DNA from: Roseovarius autotrophicus
GTDB lineage: Bacteria > Pseudomonadota > Alphaproteobacteria > Rhodobacterales > Rhodobacteraceae
NCBI RefSeq assembly: GCF_018069895.1
Contig: NZ_JAGQDH010000001.1
Span: forward strand, 310,001 to 374,000
Reading direction: 5' to 3'
Length of the DNA: 64,000 nucleotides
Both the position numbers and the translations under genes were made by a program. The notes beneath the pieces were generated by a model. It had not been told where the DNA came from, did no database searches, and saw only the letters and a list, made by a program, of their open reading frames with translations. Of this stretch, positions 53,878 through 63,469 are shown in pieces. Each line of letters starts with the position of its first letter. Position 1 is the stretch's first letter.

Positions 53878-54558
53878 CTAGCCGCGCCGGTATCTCTCGG
53901 CCAGCCGCACCGGATCCGCGCCGCAGAGATAGCGCATGAGCAGCCACAGATTGCGCGCGCCCCGCCGCAGCCAGCCCTCGCGCTGAAACCGTGCCGCCGA
54001 TGTGCGCACCGCCAGCGGAAGAAGCGCGATCCGCCCTTTCAACGCGCGCGCCAGCGCCACATCCTCCATCAGCGGGATGTCGGCATAGCCGCCCGCGCGG
54101 TCATGATCCTCTCGCGAAATCAGCAGCCCCTGATCGCCATAGGGCAGCCCGAGAAGGCCCGAGCGCAGGTTGGCCCAACCCGCCACGAATCGCGGCGCAA
54201 GCCCCCGCGCATCGAAGGACAGCCGGAACGCCGCCGCGCCGCCCTGGGCCATCTGCGCGCGCGCCACCTCGGCCCAGCCCTCGGGCAGAATGGTGTCGGC
54301 ATGCACGAACATCAGCCACGCGCCCCGGGCCACATCCGCGCCGCGCCGCAACTGCCCCCCGCGCGAGGGCGCGCCGGTCACGATGACCGCGCCCGCCGCT
54401 TCGGCCATGACGCAGGTCTCGTCGGTCGAGCCGCCATCGCTCACGATCACCTCGCGGATCAGCCCCTCGCGCACGCCCTCGAACAGCGCGGCCAGACAGT
54501 CGGGCAGCCCACGGCCCGCGTTGAGCGTCGGGATCACCACCGAAAGCGTGGCGCGCAT
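53878..54558 (-). CDS. Family 2-type glycosyltransferase (TIGR04283-like)
   Basis: This 226-residue GT-A glycosyltransferase starts MRATLSVVIPTLNAGRGLPD and has VSDGGSTDET, FVHADTILPEGWAE (HAD motif) and GLPYGDQGLLISREDHDRAG. It resembles the family annotated as arsenosugar-biosynthesis glycosyltransferase, but the real sugar donor and acceptor are unknown. It is divergent from ygfZ with a 67-base gap. Confidence 0.86.
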   Translation of the reverse strand: MRATLSVVIPTLNAGRGLPDCLAALFEGVREGLIREVIVSDGGSTDETCVMAEAAGAVIVTGAPSRGGQLRRGADVARGAWLMFVHADTILPEGWAEVARAQMAQGGAAAFRLSFDARGLAPRFVAGWANLRSGLLGLPYGDQGLLISREDHDRAGGYADIPLMEDVALARALKGRIALLPLAVRTSAARFQREGWLRRGARNLWLLMRYLCGADPVRLAERYRRG

Positions 54559-54625
54559 CGCCTCTCCCCCCTGTTGCCCGTCCATCCATTGCCTATATTG
54601 GGCTTGGGAACACAAGGGAACGGGC

Positions 54626-55363
54626 ATGGCGCGACACATTCTCGAAATTACCGGCAGCGATGCCGAAAACTTTCTGCAAGGGCTGGTGAGCAACGATCTC
54701 AAACGGCTGGATCAAGGCCTTGTCTATGCCGCGTTGCTCACGCCCCAGGGCAAGTATCTGGCCGATTTCTTCCTGCTGCGCCACGGCGATGCCATCTGGC
54801 TCGACGTGGCCGAGTCCCTCGCCTCGTCACTGATGCAGCGCCTCACACTCTACAAGCTGCGCGCCGATGTGACCATCACCGGGACAAATCTGAAGGTCCG
54901 GCGCGGGACCGGACCGGCACCGGCGGGTGCGCTGCGCGATCCGCGCCACCCCGATCTGGGCTGGCGGCTCTATGGCGCGCAGGCAGGCGAGGACGGCACC
55001 GATTTCGAGCGTATCCGCGTGGCCCATTGCATCCCCGAGACCGGAATCGAGCTGACGCCCGAGACCTATATCCTCGAGGCCGGGTTCGAGCGGCTGGGTG
55101 GCGTCGATTTCCGCAAGGGCTGCTATGTGGGCCAGGAGGTCACCGCCCGCATGAAGCATAAAACCGAGTTGAAAAAAGGGCTGGCGCTGGTGGCCGTGCA
55201 TGGCGACGCGCCCGTGGGCACCGAGATCACCACTGAGGGAGGCAAGAAGGCGGGCGTGCTCTACACCCAGTCCGGAGGGCGCGGCATTGCATATCTGCGG
55301 CAAGATCGCGCCGCCCCCGGCATGAGCGCGGGCGCGGCGCGGGTCGATCCGCTGGATTGCTGA
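54626..55363 (+). CDS. ygfZ: Folate-binding protein YgfZ
   Basis: YgfZ helps iron-sulfur cluster enzymes, using tetrahydrofolate. The 245-residue GcvT-related protein has the diagnostic motif KGCYVGQEVTARMKHK and starts MARHILEITGSDAENF. The start is the first ATG with the conserved sequence following. Confidence 0.93.
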   Translation: MARHILEITGSDAENFLQGLVSNDLKRLDQGLVYAALLTPQGKYLADFFLLRHGDAIWLDVAESLASSLMQRLTLYKLRADVTITGTNLKVRRGTGPAPAGALRDPRHPDLGWRLYGAQAGEDGTDFERIRVAHCIPETGIELTPETYILEAGFERLGGVDFRKGCYVGQEVTARMKHKTELKKGLALVAVHGDAPVGTEITTEGGKKAGVLYTQSGGRGIAYLRQDRAAPGMSAGAARVDPLDC

Positions 55364-55369
55364 GCGCGC

Positions 55370-55933
55370 TCAGGCGCGCTCGGAATATTCCATCGTCTCG
55401 GTGTTGACGACGATCTCCTCGTCCTGCCCGACGAAAGGCGGCACCATCACCTTTACACCATTGTCGAGGATCGCGGGCTTGAAGCTGTTGGCGGCGGTCT
55501 GCCCCTTCACCACCGGCTCGGTCTCGACGATGCGGCACACCACCTTCTGCGGCAGCGTCGCGTTGAGCGCCTCGCTCTCGTGGAATTCCACCGTGATCGT
55601 CATGCCATCCTGAAGGAACGGGCGGCGCTCGCCAAGGATGTCGGCGGGCAATTCGATCTGCTCATAGGTCTCGGTATCCATGAACACCAGCTTGCCGTTC
55701 TCCTCGTAGAGAAACTGCTGGTCCTTCTGCTCCAGCCGCACCCGTTCGACCTTGTCCGCGCTGCGGAACCGCTCGTTGAGCTTGCTTCCGTTGCGCAGGT
55801 TCTTCATCTCGACCTGGGCAAAGGCGCCGCCCTTGCCGGGCTTGACGTGATCGACCTTCACCGCCGCCCAGAGGTGGCCATTATGCTCCAGCACGTTGCC
55901 GGGGCGAATCTCGTTTCCGTTGATCTTGGGCAT
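55370..55933 (-). CDS. efp: Elongation factor P
   Basis: EF-P relieves ribosome stalling at polyproline stretches. The 187-residue three-domain protein has the N-terminal modification-site loop [14 protein letters not shown], with a Lys in the position used for post-translational modification. The ATG at 55933 begins [13 protein letters not shown]. No modifying enzyme gene (such as EpmA or EarP) is in the window. It is divergent from the small 108-residue gene across a 215-base region. Confidence 0.96.
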   Translation of the reverse strand: MPKINGNEIRPGNVLEHNGHLWAAVKVDHVKPGKGGAFAQVEMKNLRNGSKLNERFRSADKVERVRLEQKDQQFLYEENGKLVFMDTETYEQIELPADILGERRPFLQDGMTITVEFHESEALNATLPQKVVCRIVETEPVVKGQTAANSFKPAILDNGVKVMVPPFVGQDEEIVVNTETMEYSERA

Positions 55934-56148
55934 TGGGTCAAACCATGGCAAAAGGTTGATATGAGGTTGCCCGCTCCTATATATCGCGGGATGAAGGGTG
56001 GCAAGACAACCAGATTTCGTTTCGAATATGCGAAAGCCATGCGCGTGTTGCATAGATGTTATGCATCTGTGCTCTATCCGAATCGAACGAAAGGCGTCAT
56101 AACCACCTGCACGCCCAAAACACAAGAGCAATAAGAACAGGACGAATG

Positions 56149-56475
56149 ATGAAGGATTTCGTTGACGGCACGGCGTTCAATGCCGAACAGGGCAACCGTG
56201 CGCGTAAACTTTTCGCGGCCGTCGTGCTGGCCGCTCTGGACGATGCCATCTCTGACGACAAGAAATATGGCAACGGTCCGGAACAGATCGCCCGTTGGGC
56301 GCGCTCGCGCGACGGGCGCGAGGTGCTCAGCTGTGCCGGAATCGACCCGAACGAACGTGTCGTCAAGGGCCTGATGGACTTCGTCGCCAAGGGCGTGCGC
56401 ACATCGGTCGCCCTTTCGCGCGAGGAGAGCGAGCGTCGCAACGCCGCCGCGCAGGCCGAGGCCGAAGCCGCCTGA
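56149..56475 (+). CDS. Conserved small hypothetical protein (DUF6280-like)
   Basis: This 108-residue, highly charged helical protein begins [20 protein letters not shown] and contains [20 protein letters not shown] and a Ser/Glu-rich C-terminus. I recall it as conserved among Rhodobacterales (DUF6280), but I did not search. Two adjacent ATGs (56146, 56149) exist; spacing from AGGA favours the second. A terminator overlaps its stop. Function unknown. Confidence 0.75.
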   Translation: MKDFVDGTAFNAEQGNRARKLFAAVVLAALDDAISDDKKYGNGPEQIARWARSRDGREVLSCAGIDPNERVVKGLMDFVAKGVRTSVALSREESERRNAAAQAEAEAA

Positions 56476-56532
56476 GCAGGCGGCTGTTTTCAGAAATTCA
56501 GGCCCCGTCGCTTGCGGCGGGGTCTTCTGTTT
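56466..56532 (+). terminator. Terminator pair overlapping the small-gene stop codon
   Basis: The first hairpin AGCCGCCT-GAGC-AGGCGGCT (56466-56485) is followed by GTTTT and starts inside the stop-codon region. A second hairpin (GGCCCCGTCG with CGGCGGGGTC, 56501-56524) is followed by TTCTGTTT. Both fit rho-independent terminators before cobQ. Confidence 0.72.
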
Positions 56533-56544
56533 GCCGGGGGCGCG

Positions 56545-58011
56545 ATGACACGGGCGATCATGATTCAGGGCACGGGGTCGAATGTGGGCAAGTCGCTGCT
56601 TGTCGCGGGGCTGGCGCGCGCCTTCCTGCGGCGCGGCCTCAGCGTCGCACCATTCAAGCCGCAGAACATGTCCAACAACGCCGCCGTCACGCAGGATGGC
56701 GGCGAAATCGGGCGCGCGCAGGCGCTTCAGGCCCGTGCCGCGCGCCGCGCACCTCACACCGACATGAACCCCGTCCTGCTCAAGCCAGAGGGCACGCGCG
56801 GCGCACAGGTGATCGTGCAGGGCCATCCCGTCGGAAGCCTGAAAGCGCGCGACTACACCCGCGAAAAGCCCCGCCTTCTGGGCGCGGTGCTGGAGAGTTT
56901 CACCCGTCTGAGCCAAACCGCCGATCTGGTGCTGGTCGAGGGCGCGGGCAGCCCCGCCGAGATCAACCTGCGCGCAGGCGACATCGCCAATATGGGCTTT
57001 GCCCGTGCCGCAGGCGTGCCTGTGATCCTCGTGGGTGATATCGACCGGGGCGGCGTGATCGCGCAGATCGTCGGCACCAAGGCGGTCATCGACCCTGCCG
57101 ACGCGGCGATGATCCGGGGCTTTGCGGTCAACAAGTTTCGCGGTGACATCAGTCTTTTCACCGAAGGCGAGCGCGCCATTTCAGACCTCACCGGCTGGCC
57201 CTCGCTCGGCGTGGTGCCATGGTTCGAGCACGCCTGGCGCCTGCCGCCCGAGGATGTGCAGGACCTGACCAGTGTTCAGCGCGAGGGCGGGTTGCACATC
57301 GTGGTGCCACATCTGGGCATGATCTCCAACTTCGACGATCTGACCCCGCTGGGCAACGAACCCGACGTCACCGTCGAGATCGTGCCCGCAGGCCAACCCC
57401 TGCCCGCCAAGGCCGATCTGATCCTGCTGGCGGGCAGCAAATCCACCATCGCCGATCTGGCAACGTTACGGCGCAACGGCTGGGATATCGACCTCGCCGC
57501 CCATATCCGCCGCAAGGGCCGGGTGCTGGGCATCTGCGGGGGCTACCAGATGCTTGGCCGCCGCATCGCCGATCCCGACGGGATCGAAGGGCCGCCCGGG
57601 ACGGTCGAGGGGCTGGGCCATCTCGACGTGGAAACCGTGTTGCGCCCGCGCAAGCGGCTGGGCCTCACGACGGCGCAGCACGCGACATGGGGCACGCCGG
57701 TGAGCGGCTACGAAATCCATCTGGGCGAGACGACCGGCACCGATTGCGCGCGCGGCTGGCTCATCGTGGGCGATCGGCGAGAGGGCGCGCAATCGCCCGA
57801 CGGGCGCATTCAGGGCACATATCTGCACGGGCTGTTTGCCGAGGACGCCTTTCGCGCGGCCTTCCTGGCGGAGTTGGACACGGTGTCGGACCTTTTCTAT
57901 GAGAAAACGGTCGATCATGCGCTCGACGCGCTTGCCAGCCACCTGGAAACATGGATGGATCTCGACCGGTTGCTCGCGCTCGCCGCGCCGTCCGCTCAGT
58001 CGAAATCCTGA
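56545..58011 (+). CDS. cobQ: Cobyric acid synthase
   Basis: This amidates the corrin ring during B12 biosynthesis. The 488-residue protein has the N-terminal P-loop [20 protein letters not shown], the DRGG segment [13 protein letters not shown], and the C-terminal glutamine amidotransferase domain with the nucleophile region [14 protein letters not shown] (Cys). The start MTRAIMIQ at 56545 is the conserved one. No other cob gene is nearby; the corrinoid-linked methyltransferase at 43440 would depend on B12. Confidence 0.96.
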   Translation: MTRAIMIQGTGSNVGKSLLVAGLARAFLRRGLSVAPFKPQNMSNNAAVTQDGGEIGRAQALQARAARRAPHTDMNPVLLKPEGTRGAQVIVQGHPVGSLKARDYTREKPRLLGAVLESFTRLSQTADLVLVEGAGSPAEINLRAGDIANMGFARAAGVPVILVGDIDRGGVIAQIVGTKAVIDPADAAMIRGFAVNKFRGDISLFTEGERAISDLTGWPSLGVVPWFEHAWRLPPEDVQDLTSVQREGGLHIVVPHLGMISNFDDLTPLGNEPDVTVEIVPAGQPLPAKADLILLAGSKSTIADLATLRRNGWDIDLAAHIRRKGRVLGICGGYQMLGRRIADPDGIEGPPGTVEGLGHLDVETVLRPRKRLGLTTAQHATWGTPVSGYEIHLGETTGTDCARGWLIVGDRREGAQSPDGRIQGTYLHGLFAEDAFRAAFLAELDTVSDLFYEKTVDHALDALASHLETWMDLDRLLALAAPSAQSKS

Positions 58012-58892
58012 CTTGTCAGCGCACGGTGAATCTCGCGGCGCACCAGCTTGCGCACGTTGCGGGTAATCCGTTCTCCGAGAGTGCCCATAAGCTCTTGCCG
58101 GACAATCTCGGCCACCAGATCGCGCAAGGCATCTTCGTCCAGCACCGCCTCGTCCAGTGCAAAGGCAGCGATTTCTGCCGCGTCCTCCTCTGGCTGCGGC
58201 CCGGTTTCTCCGTCGAACATCGCCGAAACGGCCTCGTCTGCGAGTATCTCGTCAGGATCGAAAGAGGGCGGCTCGGGCACGGGTTCGTCATGGTCGGCGT
58301 CCCGCCATTGAAGCGCCGGCGCCTCGGCGCCGTCGGCAAAGGCATCCTCGTCGTCGCCATCGGGTTCCCAAAGATCGGCGGTGGCGGCAAATGGCGCTGC
58401 GGCCTGCTCATCTTCGGGAAGGGCCGCGTCAGAATCGGGCGCATCTTCAGTCTCTGACAAGAGGACGGGCTCATCCTCCTGACCGATCGCATCCGCCAAT
58501 TCAACCTCGACCATCCCGGTCATCGGCCCCTCGGCCACCGCTTGCGTCCCGAACATGTCATCCGGATCGAACGCGCCAGAGACATCGGGCGTCGGCTGCT
58601 CAGGCCAATCCTCGGGGGCCTGATCCTCGGGGGCCTGATCCTCAGGGGCCTGATCCTCAGGGGCCTGATCCTCAGGGGCCTGATCCTCAGGGGCCTGATC
58701 CTCAGGGGCCTGATCCTCGGGCACGTCACCGCGTTCGTCGTCGTCGATGCGCTGCGAGGGGGTCAGAACCAGCCGTTCGGTCACTGCGCCGCTTTCGGGC
58801 GCATGACGCATCTGGTCGGCCCCTCCGGACACAAGCCGACGGATAGAGGCCAGAACGTCCTCGATATCGACATTTGTCACCGGATCCGACAT
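57996..58892 (-). CDS. PopZ-like acidic disordered protein with PEDQA repeats
   Basis: The 298-residue protein starts [20 protein letters not shown], close to the N-terminal helix of PopZ and related polar organisers. It then has seven tandem PEDQA pentapeptides, a long acidic Pro/Glu/Asp-rich region, and a C-terminal helical segment [18 protein letters not shown] followed by [12 protein letters not shown]. The layout (helix, disordered linker, helix) resembles PopZ, but identity is an inference. The 15-base DNA repeat keeps the frame. A GTG at 58904 is an alternative start with its own ribosome site. Confidence 0.75.
   Translation of the reverse strand: MSDPVTNVDIEDVLASIRRLVSGGADQMRHAPESGAVTERLVLTPSQRIDDDERGDVPEDQAPEDQAPEDQAPEDQAPEDQAPEDQAPEDQAPEDWPEQPTPDVSGAFDPDDMFGTQAVAEGPMTGMVEVELADAIGQEDEPVLLSETEDAPDSDAALPEDEQAAAPFAATADLWEPDGDDEDAFADGAEAPALQWRDADHDEPVPEPPSFDPDEILADEAVSAMFDGETGPQPEEDAAEIAAFALDEAVLDEDALRDLVAEIVRQELMGTLGERITRNVRKLVRREIHRALTSQDFD
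58621..58725 (-). repeat. Seven-copy 15-bp tandem repeat encoding PEDQA
   Basis: Seven nearly identical 15-base units (tgatcctcaggggcc on the plus strand, with A/G variation at one position) encode PEDQA repeats in the disordered linker of the protein at 57996-58892. Low divergence between copies points to recent expansion or active slippage; the unit length preserves the frame. Confidence 0.9.
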
Positions 58893-58964
58893 GCCTGCCC
58901 TCACACCTGCCCTCGTAGGAGTTTACCCCCGCGCCACTACTCACACAACCGTTTCAGAAAGTTT

Positions 58965-60389
58965 TCACTGCTTGCCAAGCGCGCGGAGCACCCGGTCAAG
59001 CTTCTGGCCCTGCGGGCTGATCGGAACCGGCGCTGTCTTGACCAGATCGTAATAGGCCGCCGGGTCATAGATCTGGACCCCGAGATTGAGATCCTGCGCC
59101 GTCAGTTCGCCGATGGCGGCGAGCACGAAATAGGCGGCTGTCACCACATCGGCATTGGCCGAGATCAGGTTGGCCTGCGCATCCAGCAGGTTCTGCTCGG
59201 AATCGAGCACATCAAGCGTCGTGCGCGCGCCAAGCCTGGCCTCCTCGCGCGTGCCGTCAAAGGCCACCTGCGCGGCGCGCACCCCCTCGATATTGGCGGC
59301 ACGCGCGGCGCGCGCGGCGCGCAGATTGGCATAGGCATTGCCCACATCCTGCTTGACCTGAAGTCCGGCGAGATGCAGCCGAGCAAGCTGCGCGTCGCGC
59401 TGCGCCCGCGCCTGCCGCTCCAGCGAACTGATCCGCCCGCCCTGATAGATCGGGCCGCGCAACTCGACCCCGACACTGCCCCCGCGTGAAAAGCCCTGTC
59501 CGGTCAGTTCCTCGTTCGCACCCAGCCGCCCCGTAAGGTTCACCGAGGGGCGCTTGGCCGCCGCCGCCGCATTCACGTTCAGTTCGGCCACGGTCACATT
59601 GCGCTGCGCCCCAAGGATATCGGGATGGCGGCGCATTGCGGCGGACTTGGCCGCGTCTAGGTTGTCGCCGATGGAGGGCAAATCTCCCGGCGCGCGCAAG
59701 GCCCCCGGATCACGCCCCACCGCCTCGCGGAATTCCTCGATGGCGCGCGCAAGATCGCCTTCGGCCACCGCAAGCCCGCTTTGCGCCAGTGCCACCGCCG
59801 CCTCGGCCTGCGCCACATCGGTGCGCGTCACCTCGCCCACCTCGAAACGATCATTGGCCGCGCGCAATTCCTCCTGCAAGAGCCGCAGGTTGTTGCGTCG
59901 CAGATCGACAAACTCGCGATTGCGGATCACGTCCATATAGGCCTGCACGGCGGTCAGAAGCACCAGTTGCTCAACGCTGCGCAGGGTCTCGCGCGTGGCC
60001 AGCACCGTCTCCTTGGCCGCCTCGGTCAGGAAATCGCTGCGCCCGAAATCATAAAGCAGAAGGGACGCGGTAAAGCCGACATTGGCCGTGGTCTCGGCCG
60101 TGCCGTTCGAGCCGGGATTGAACGTGTTGGAAGACCCCGACCTGACACGGTTGAAATCGCGCGTGATCCCCGCCGTCCAGTCGATGATCGGGCGCAGCGC
60201 GGCCACGGCCTGCGCCACGTCCTCGTCGGCGGCGCGCAACAGCGCCCGGTTCTGTTGCAGCAGACCGCTGTTGATATAGGCGTCGCGCAGCGCATCACCG
60301 AGCGTCTCGGCCCGCGCCGCCCCGAGCGTGCCAACAAGCACCAGCCCCGCAAGGCCAAGCATCCCGACCCGTTTCAACCGCCCAATCAA
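58965..60389 (-). CDS. TolC family outer-membrane efflux protein
   Basis: This 474-residue trimeric outer-membrane channel component of RND or type I secretion systems has a signal peptide (MIGRLKRVGMLGLAGLVLVG then TLGAARAE) and the TolC-type repeats (DVAQAEAAVALAQSGLAVAE and LDVLDSEQNLLDAQANLI). The start is read as TTG at 60389, with GGGGAG about 9 bases upstream and the positive N-region in frame; an ATG at 60362 lacks a ribosome site. No partner inner-membrane pump is in the window. Confidence 0.9.
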   Translation of the reverse strand: MIGRLKRVGMLGLAGLVLVGTLGAARAETLGDALRDAYINSGLLQQNRALLRAADEDVAQAVAALRPIIDWTAGITRDFNRVRSGSSNTFNPGSNGTAETTANVGFTASLLLYDFGRSDFLTEAAKETVLATRETLRSVEQLVLLTAVQAYMDVIRNREFVDLRRNNLRLLQEELRAANDRFEVGEVTRTDVAQAEAAVALAQSGLAVAEGDLARAIEEFREAVGRDPGALRAPGDLPSIGDNLDAAKSAAMRRHPDILGAQRNVTVAELNVNAAAAAKRPSVNLTGRLGANEELTGQGFSRGGSVGVELRGPIYQGGRISSLERQARAQRDAQLARLHLAGLQVKQDVGNAYANLRAARAARAANIEGVRAAQVAFDGTREEARLGARTTLDVLDSEQNLLDAQANLISANADVVTAAYFVLAAIGELTAQDLNLGVQIYDPAAYYDLVKTAPVPISPQGQKLDRVLRALGKQ

Positions 60390-60421
60390 GCCCGCTGTCT
60401 CCCCGTCTCCTGTCAGCGCCC

Positions 60422-61075
60422 TCAGAGGGTGAACGCCGCCTGTTTCTCGAATCCCGGCAGAACCGGCGCGCCGGCGTTGAACCCATGCCGCCAGGTCACC
60501 TGACCGTCAATCTTGTAACCGATGCGCACCACGCCAAGCGGCCCTTCGGAGAACAGGCAGGCAATACGCCCGCCTTCCTTGAGTTGATCAATGATCACCT
60601 CGGGCAGATTCTCCACCGCGCCTTCCAGGACAATAACGTCATAAGGTCCGTGATCCGGTGCGCCATCGGCAAGACGGCCGGCGATCATCACCACATTGTC
60701 GGCTCCCGCCTCGACCAGCAGGCGTTGCGCCTCCTCGACAAGCACCGCGTCCTCTTCCAGACCCACCACGGCCTCGGCCATGCGCGCGATCACAGCCGCC
60801 GAATAGCCCTGCATCGGGCCGATATCGAGCACCAGATCGTCGCCCTCGATCCCGAGCGCGTCCAGAATCTTGGCAAGCGTGCGCGGCTCAAGGATCACGC
60901 GGCCATCGCCCAGATCGAGGTTTTCGCCCAGATAGGCCGCCTCCCGCAGGCGCGCGGGCACGAAGCTTTCCCGCGGTACACGCAACATGGCGTCGATGAT
61001 CGGGAATTTCGTCACATCGGAGGGGCGGATCTGCGTATCCACCATCGTGGTACGCCGCGCGGCATAATCGGTCAT
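60422..61075 (-). CDS. PIMT-like methyltransferase
   Basis: This 217-residue protein of the protein-L-isoaspartate O-methyltransferase family starts MTDYAARRTTMVDTQIRPSD with MLRVPRESFVPARLR. The usual SAM-binding motif DIGTGSGY is replaced by DIGPMQGYSAAV, while the flanking sequence is conserved. It lies 32 bases upstream of TolC on the same strand. Function could be a diverged PIMT or a co-opted regulator of the adjacent outer-membrane protein. Confidence 0.85.
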   Translation of the reverse strand: MTDYAARRTTMVDTQIRPSDVTKFPIIDAMLRVPRESFVPARLREAAYLGENLDLGDGRVILEPRTLAKILDALGIEGDDLVLDIGPMQGYSAAVIARMAEAVVGLEEDAVLVEEAQRLLVEAGADNVVMIAGRLADGAPDHGPYDVIVLEGAVENLPEVIIDQLKEGGRIACLFSEGPLGVVRIGYKIDGQVTWRHGFNAGAPVLPGFEKQAAFTL

Positions 61076-61164
61076 CGGTCGACCTCTTGTCTGTTGTCAC
61101 CTTGGGCACGCTTCTGACACATCCGCACGGACTCGGCAATCGCCGGAACACACGAGCGGCGGGG

Positions 61165-61632
61165 TTATCCGTCGCGCCGACCTTCGGGCAGGGCCAGCCG
61201 CATCGTCACCTCGTCGTCGCGCGCCACGAAGTGCCGACGCTCGAACAGGGCGCGGGCGCGTGTATTCTCGCGCGCGACCGCCACGTCCAGCGCGCGCAGG
61301 CCCACACCCGCAAGCGCGCGCGGCAGGCTGACCAGCACTTCGGCCCCGATCCCGCGTCCACGCACCGCGCGGCGGATATGCAGCACCTCGACCCGCCCCA
61401 CCAGCCCACCCGAGGCGACCGACCAGCCAAACGACAACAGCACATAGCCAATCGGCGCGCGCGGCGGCCCGACGAGATAGGCCGCGCCATGCGGACTTCC
61501 TTCCAGCAGCGGCATCAGCGCGGCACCGAGCGCCGCCTCATCCACCGCCTGCCCGCGCTCCGCCTCGCGTGCCATGACCATTGCCAGAAGCCGCGCCAGA
61601 TCGTCGGGCCGCGCAAGCGTGAGCGCCGTCAT
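61165..61632 (-). CDS. GNAT family acetyltransferase
   Basis: This 155-residue GNAT protein has an acetyl-CoA-binding segment HIRRAVRGRGIGAEVLVSLP and a C-terminal ALFERRHFVARDDEVTMRL typical of the fold. The start overlaps the nucleoside-hydrolase stop by 4 bases (ATGA), and it is the second gene of that pair. The substrate is unknown. Confidence 0.85.
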   Translation of the reverse strand: MTALTLARPDDLARLLAMVMAREAERGQAVDEAALGAALMPLLEGSPHGAAYLVGPPRAPIGYVLLSFGWSVASGGLVGRVEVLHIRRAVRGRGIGAEVLVSLPRALAGVGLRALDVAVARENTRARALFERRHFVARDDEVTMRLALPEGRRDG

Positions 61633-62561
61633 AACCGCGCCAGCCGTGCGGTCAGCAGGTCAAAGAATCCGTCCGCGTCGATATCGTGGAGAACCCGCGC
61701 ATTGGCAGCGCGCCCGGTCACCCCCCACCAGTCCATCACCGTCATGCCCATGGTCAGCTCCGATCCGGTCTCGACCATGACATTCACCTCGCGCGCCGCA
61801 AAGAGATCCGGCGCCAGCAGCCAGGCGATCGTGCAGGGGTCGTGCAGCGGCACCCCCTGCCCGCCATGGCGCGCGCTCTCGCGGCCCCTCGGGTCGGTCA
61901 GCGCCGCCACCGCCCGCCCGACCCTGGTGCCAGGCGCCGCAAACGCGGCGTTGCGTTCGGACGTGACCAGCGCCTTGTGGGTCACGTCGAGCGGCACGAT
62001 GGTGACGGGCGCGCCCGACCGCAGCACGATATCGGCGGCCTGCGGATCCACATGGATGTTGAACTCTGCCGCCGGGGTGACATTGCCGAGCGCACGATGC
62101 GCCCCCCCCATCATCACGATCCCGGCCACCCGCGCCACGATATCAGGCGCGCGCTGAAACGCCGTTGCGATATTGGTGAGCGGCCCGATGGGGACCAGCG
62201 TGACCGTGCCCGGCACGGCCGCGCGCAGCGTCTCGATCAGAAAATCGACCGCGTTGCGCGGATCAAGCGGCATGGTCGGCGCGGGCAAGTCCGGCCCCGC
62301 CAGACCGTCTTGACCGTGCACATGCTCGGCGGTGACCAGCGCCCGCCCCATGGGCCTGTCGCAACCCGCCATCACAGGCACATCCCGCCGCCCGGCCAGT
62401 TCGCAGACCCGCCGCGCGTTTCGGGTGGTCAGATCGAGCGGCACATTGCCCGCGACACAAGTCAGCCCCAGCACCTCAAGCGCATCCCCCGAGGCCAGCG
62501 CCAGCAGGATCGCCACGGCATCATCCTGCCCCGGATCGGTGTCGATGATGATCTGCCGCAC
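61629..62561 (-). CDS. Inosine-uridine preferring nucleoside hydrolase
   Basis: This hydrolyses ribonucleosides to base plus ribose. The 310-residue protein begins with a GTG start, then [20 protein letters not shown], the calcium-binding N-terminal Asp cluster of the family, and has [22 protein letters not shown] and [11 protein letters not shown]. The GTG at 62561 has AAGGAG upstream. Purine or pyrimidine salvage fits, which is compatible with the pyrimidine locus though not linked to it. Confidence 0.92.
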   Translation of the reverse strand: MRQIIIDTDPGQDDAVAILLALASGDALEVLGLTCVAGNVPLDLTTRNARRVCELAGRRDVPVMAGCDRPMGRALVTAEHVHGQDGLAGPDLPAPTMPLDPRNAVDFLIETLRAAVPGTVTLVPIGPLTNIATAFQRAPDIVARVAGIVMMGGAHRALGNVTPAAEFNIHVDPQAADIVLRSGAPVTIVPLDVTHKALVTSERNAAFAAPGTRVGRAVAALTDPRGRESARHGGQGVPLHDPCTIAWLLAPDLFAAREVNVMVETGSELTMGMTVMDWWGVTGRAANARVLHDIDADGFFDLLTARLARL

Positions 62562-62757
62562 GCGTGTCTCCTTTCGCCGGTGGCGCGCGCAGCATGGGGT
62601 GGGCGCGACCGAATGTCCACCGAGGAGGCCCCGAATCACGCGCGCCCCTTGCGGTTGCGGCGGCTTGCCGCCCGGTGCGTGGCCCCGATCCCGCACCGCC
62701 GTTCGGATCGTGCGGGAAATTTTCCGCCTTTTCCACCCCTTGGCCGCAGCTTTCCGT

Positions 62758-62785
62758 TTGGGTTTCGCGCGATACTGGCTATAGT
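62758..62785 (+). promoter_or_regulatory. Probable sigma-70 promoter for ihfB
   Basis: TTGGGT (62758-62763) and TATAGT (62780-62785) are separated by 16 bases and end about 42 bases before the ihfB ATG. The -10 is a good match, the -35 weak. Confidence 0.5.
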
Positions 62786-62827
62786 CCCGGCAAACAGACT
62801 GTCTGCCATGCCGAGGGGAGCCACCGA

Positions 62828-63109
62828 ATGATCCGATCGGAACTGATCCAGAAGATCGCCGAAGAAAACCCGCACCTCTATCATCGCGATGTAGAGCGGA
62901 TCGTGAATACCATCTTCAACGAGATCACCGACGCGCTCGCCGAAGGAAACCGGGTCGAGTTGCGCGGCTTTGGCGCCTTCTCGGTCAAGAAGCGCGACGC
63001 GCGCGCCGGTCGAAACCCCCGCACGGGCGAAAGCGTCGATGTCGAGGAAAAGCACGTTCCCTTCTTCAAGACCGGCAAACTGCTGCGCGACCGGCTCAAC
63101 GGTCAGTAA
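62828..63109 (+). CDS. ihfB: Integration host factor beta subunit
   Basis: This is the DNA-bending heterodimer partner of IHF alpha. The 93-residue protein starts [20 protein letters not shown], with the beta-arm sequence [18 protein letters not shown] that contains the intercalating Pro region, and ends [13 protein letters not shown]. The ribosome site is GAGGGGAG just upstream. It is followed by a LapA-domain gene 3 bases later. Confidence 0.96.
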   Translation: MIRSELIQKIAEENPHLYHRDVERIVNTIFNEITDALAEGNRVELRGFGAFSVKKRDARAGRNPRTGESVDVEEKHVPFFKTGKLLRDRLNGQ

Positions 63110-63112
63110 GCC

Positions 63113-63463
63113 ATGCGCTATATCCGCTACGCCTCGATCGCCATTTTCGGGCTTGCGCTGGTGCTGATCGCACTGGCAAACCGCGGCGTGGTCACGCTGC
63201 GGGTGCTGCCGGATGAACTGGCGGGTCTCGCCGTGCTCAACCCGACCTATGATCTGCCGCTCTTCGTGGTGATCTTCGGCGGCATCGCCCTTGGCTTGAT
63301 CGTGGGTTTCATCTGGGAATGGATCCGCGAGGCGGGCGAGCGTGTCGCCGCCGCCCGTCAGGCGCGCGAACTGGCCAGCCTGCGCGCCGAGCTTGCCCGC
63401 CTGCGCGGCGAGCGCGCCAGGGACACCGACGAGGTGCTCGCCCTGCTCGACAAGGCTAGCTGA
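63113..63463 (+). CDS. LapA-domain (DUF1049) membrane protein
   Basis: This 116-residue protein has two TM helices, at about 4-22 (IRYASIAIFGLALVLIALAN) and 44-65 (LPLFVVIFGGIALGLIVGFI), then a charged helical C-terminus likely forming a coiled coil (RQARELASLRAELARLRGER). The LapA domain is associated with envelope lipid and LPS assembly. It sits between ihfB and trpF in one operon. Confidence 0.9.
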   Translation: MRYIRYASIAIFGLALVLIALANRGVVTLRVLPDELAGLAVLNPTYDLPLFVVIFGGIALGLIVGFIWEWIREAGERVAAARQARELASLRAELARLRGERARDTDEVLALLDKAS

Positions 63464-63469
63464 AAGAGG

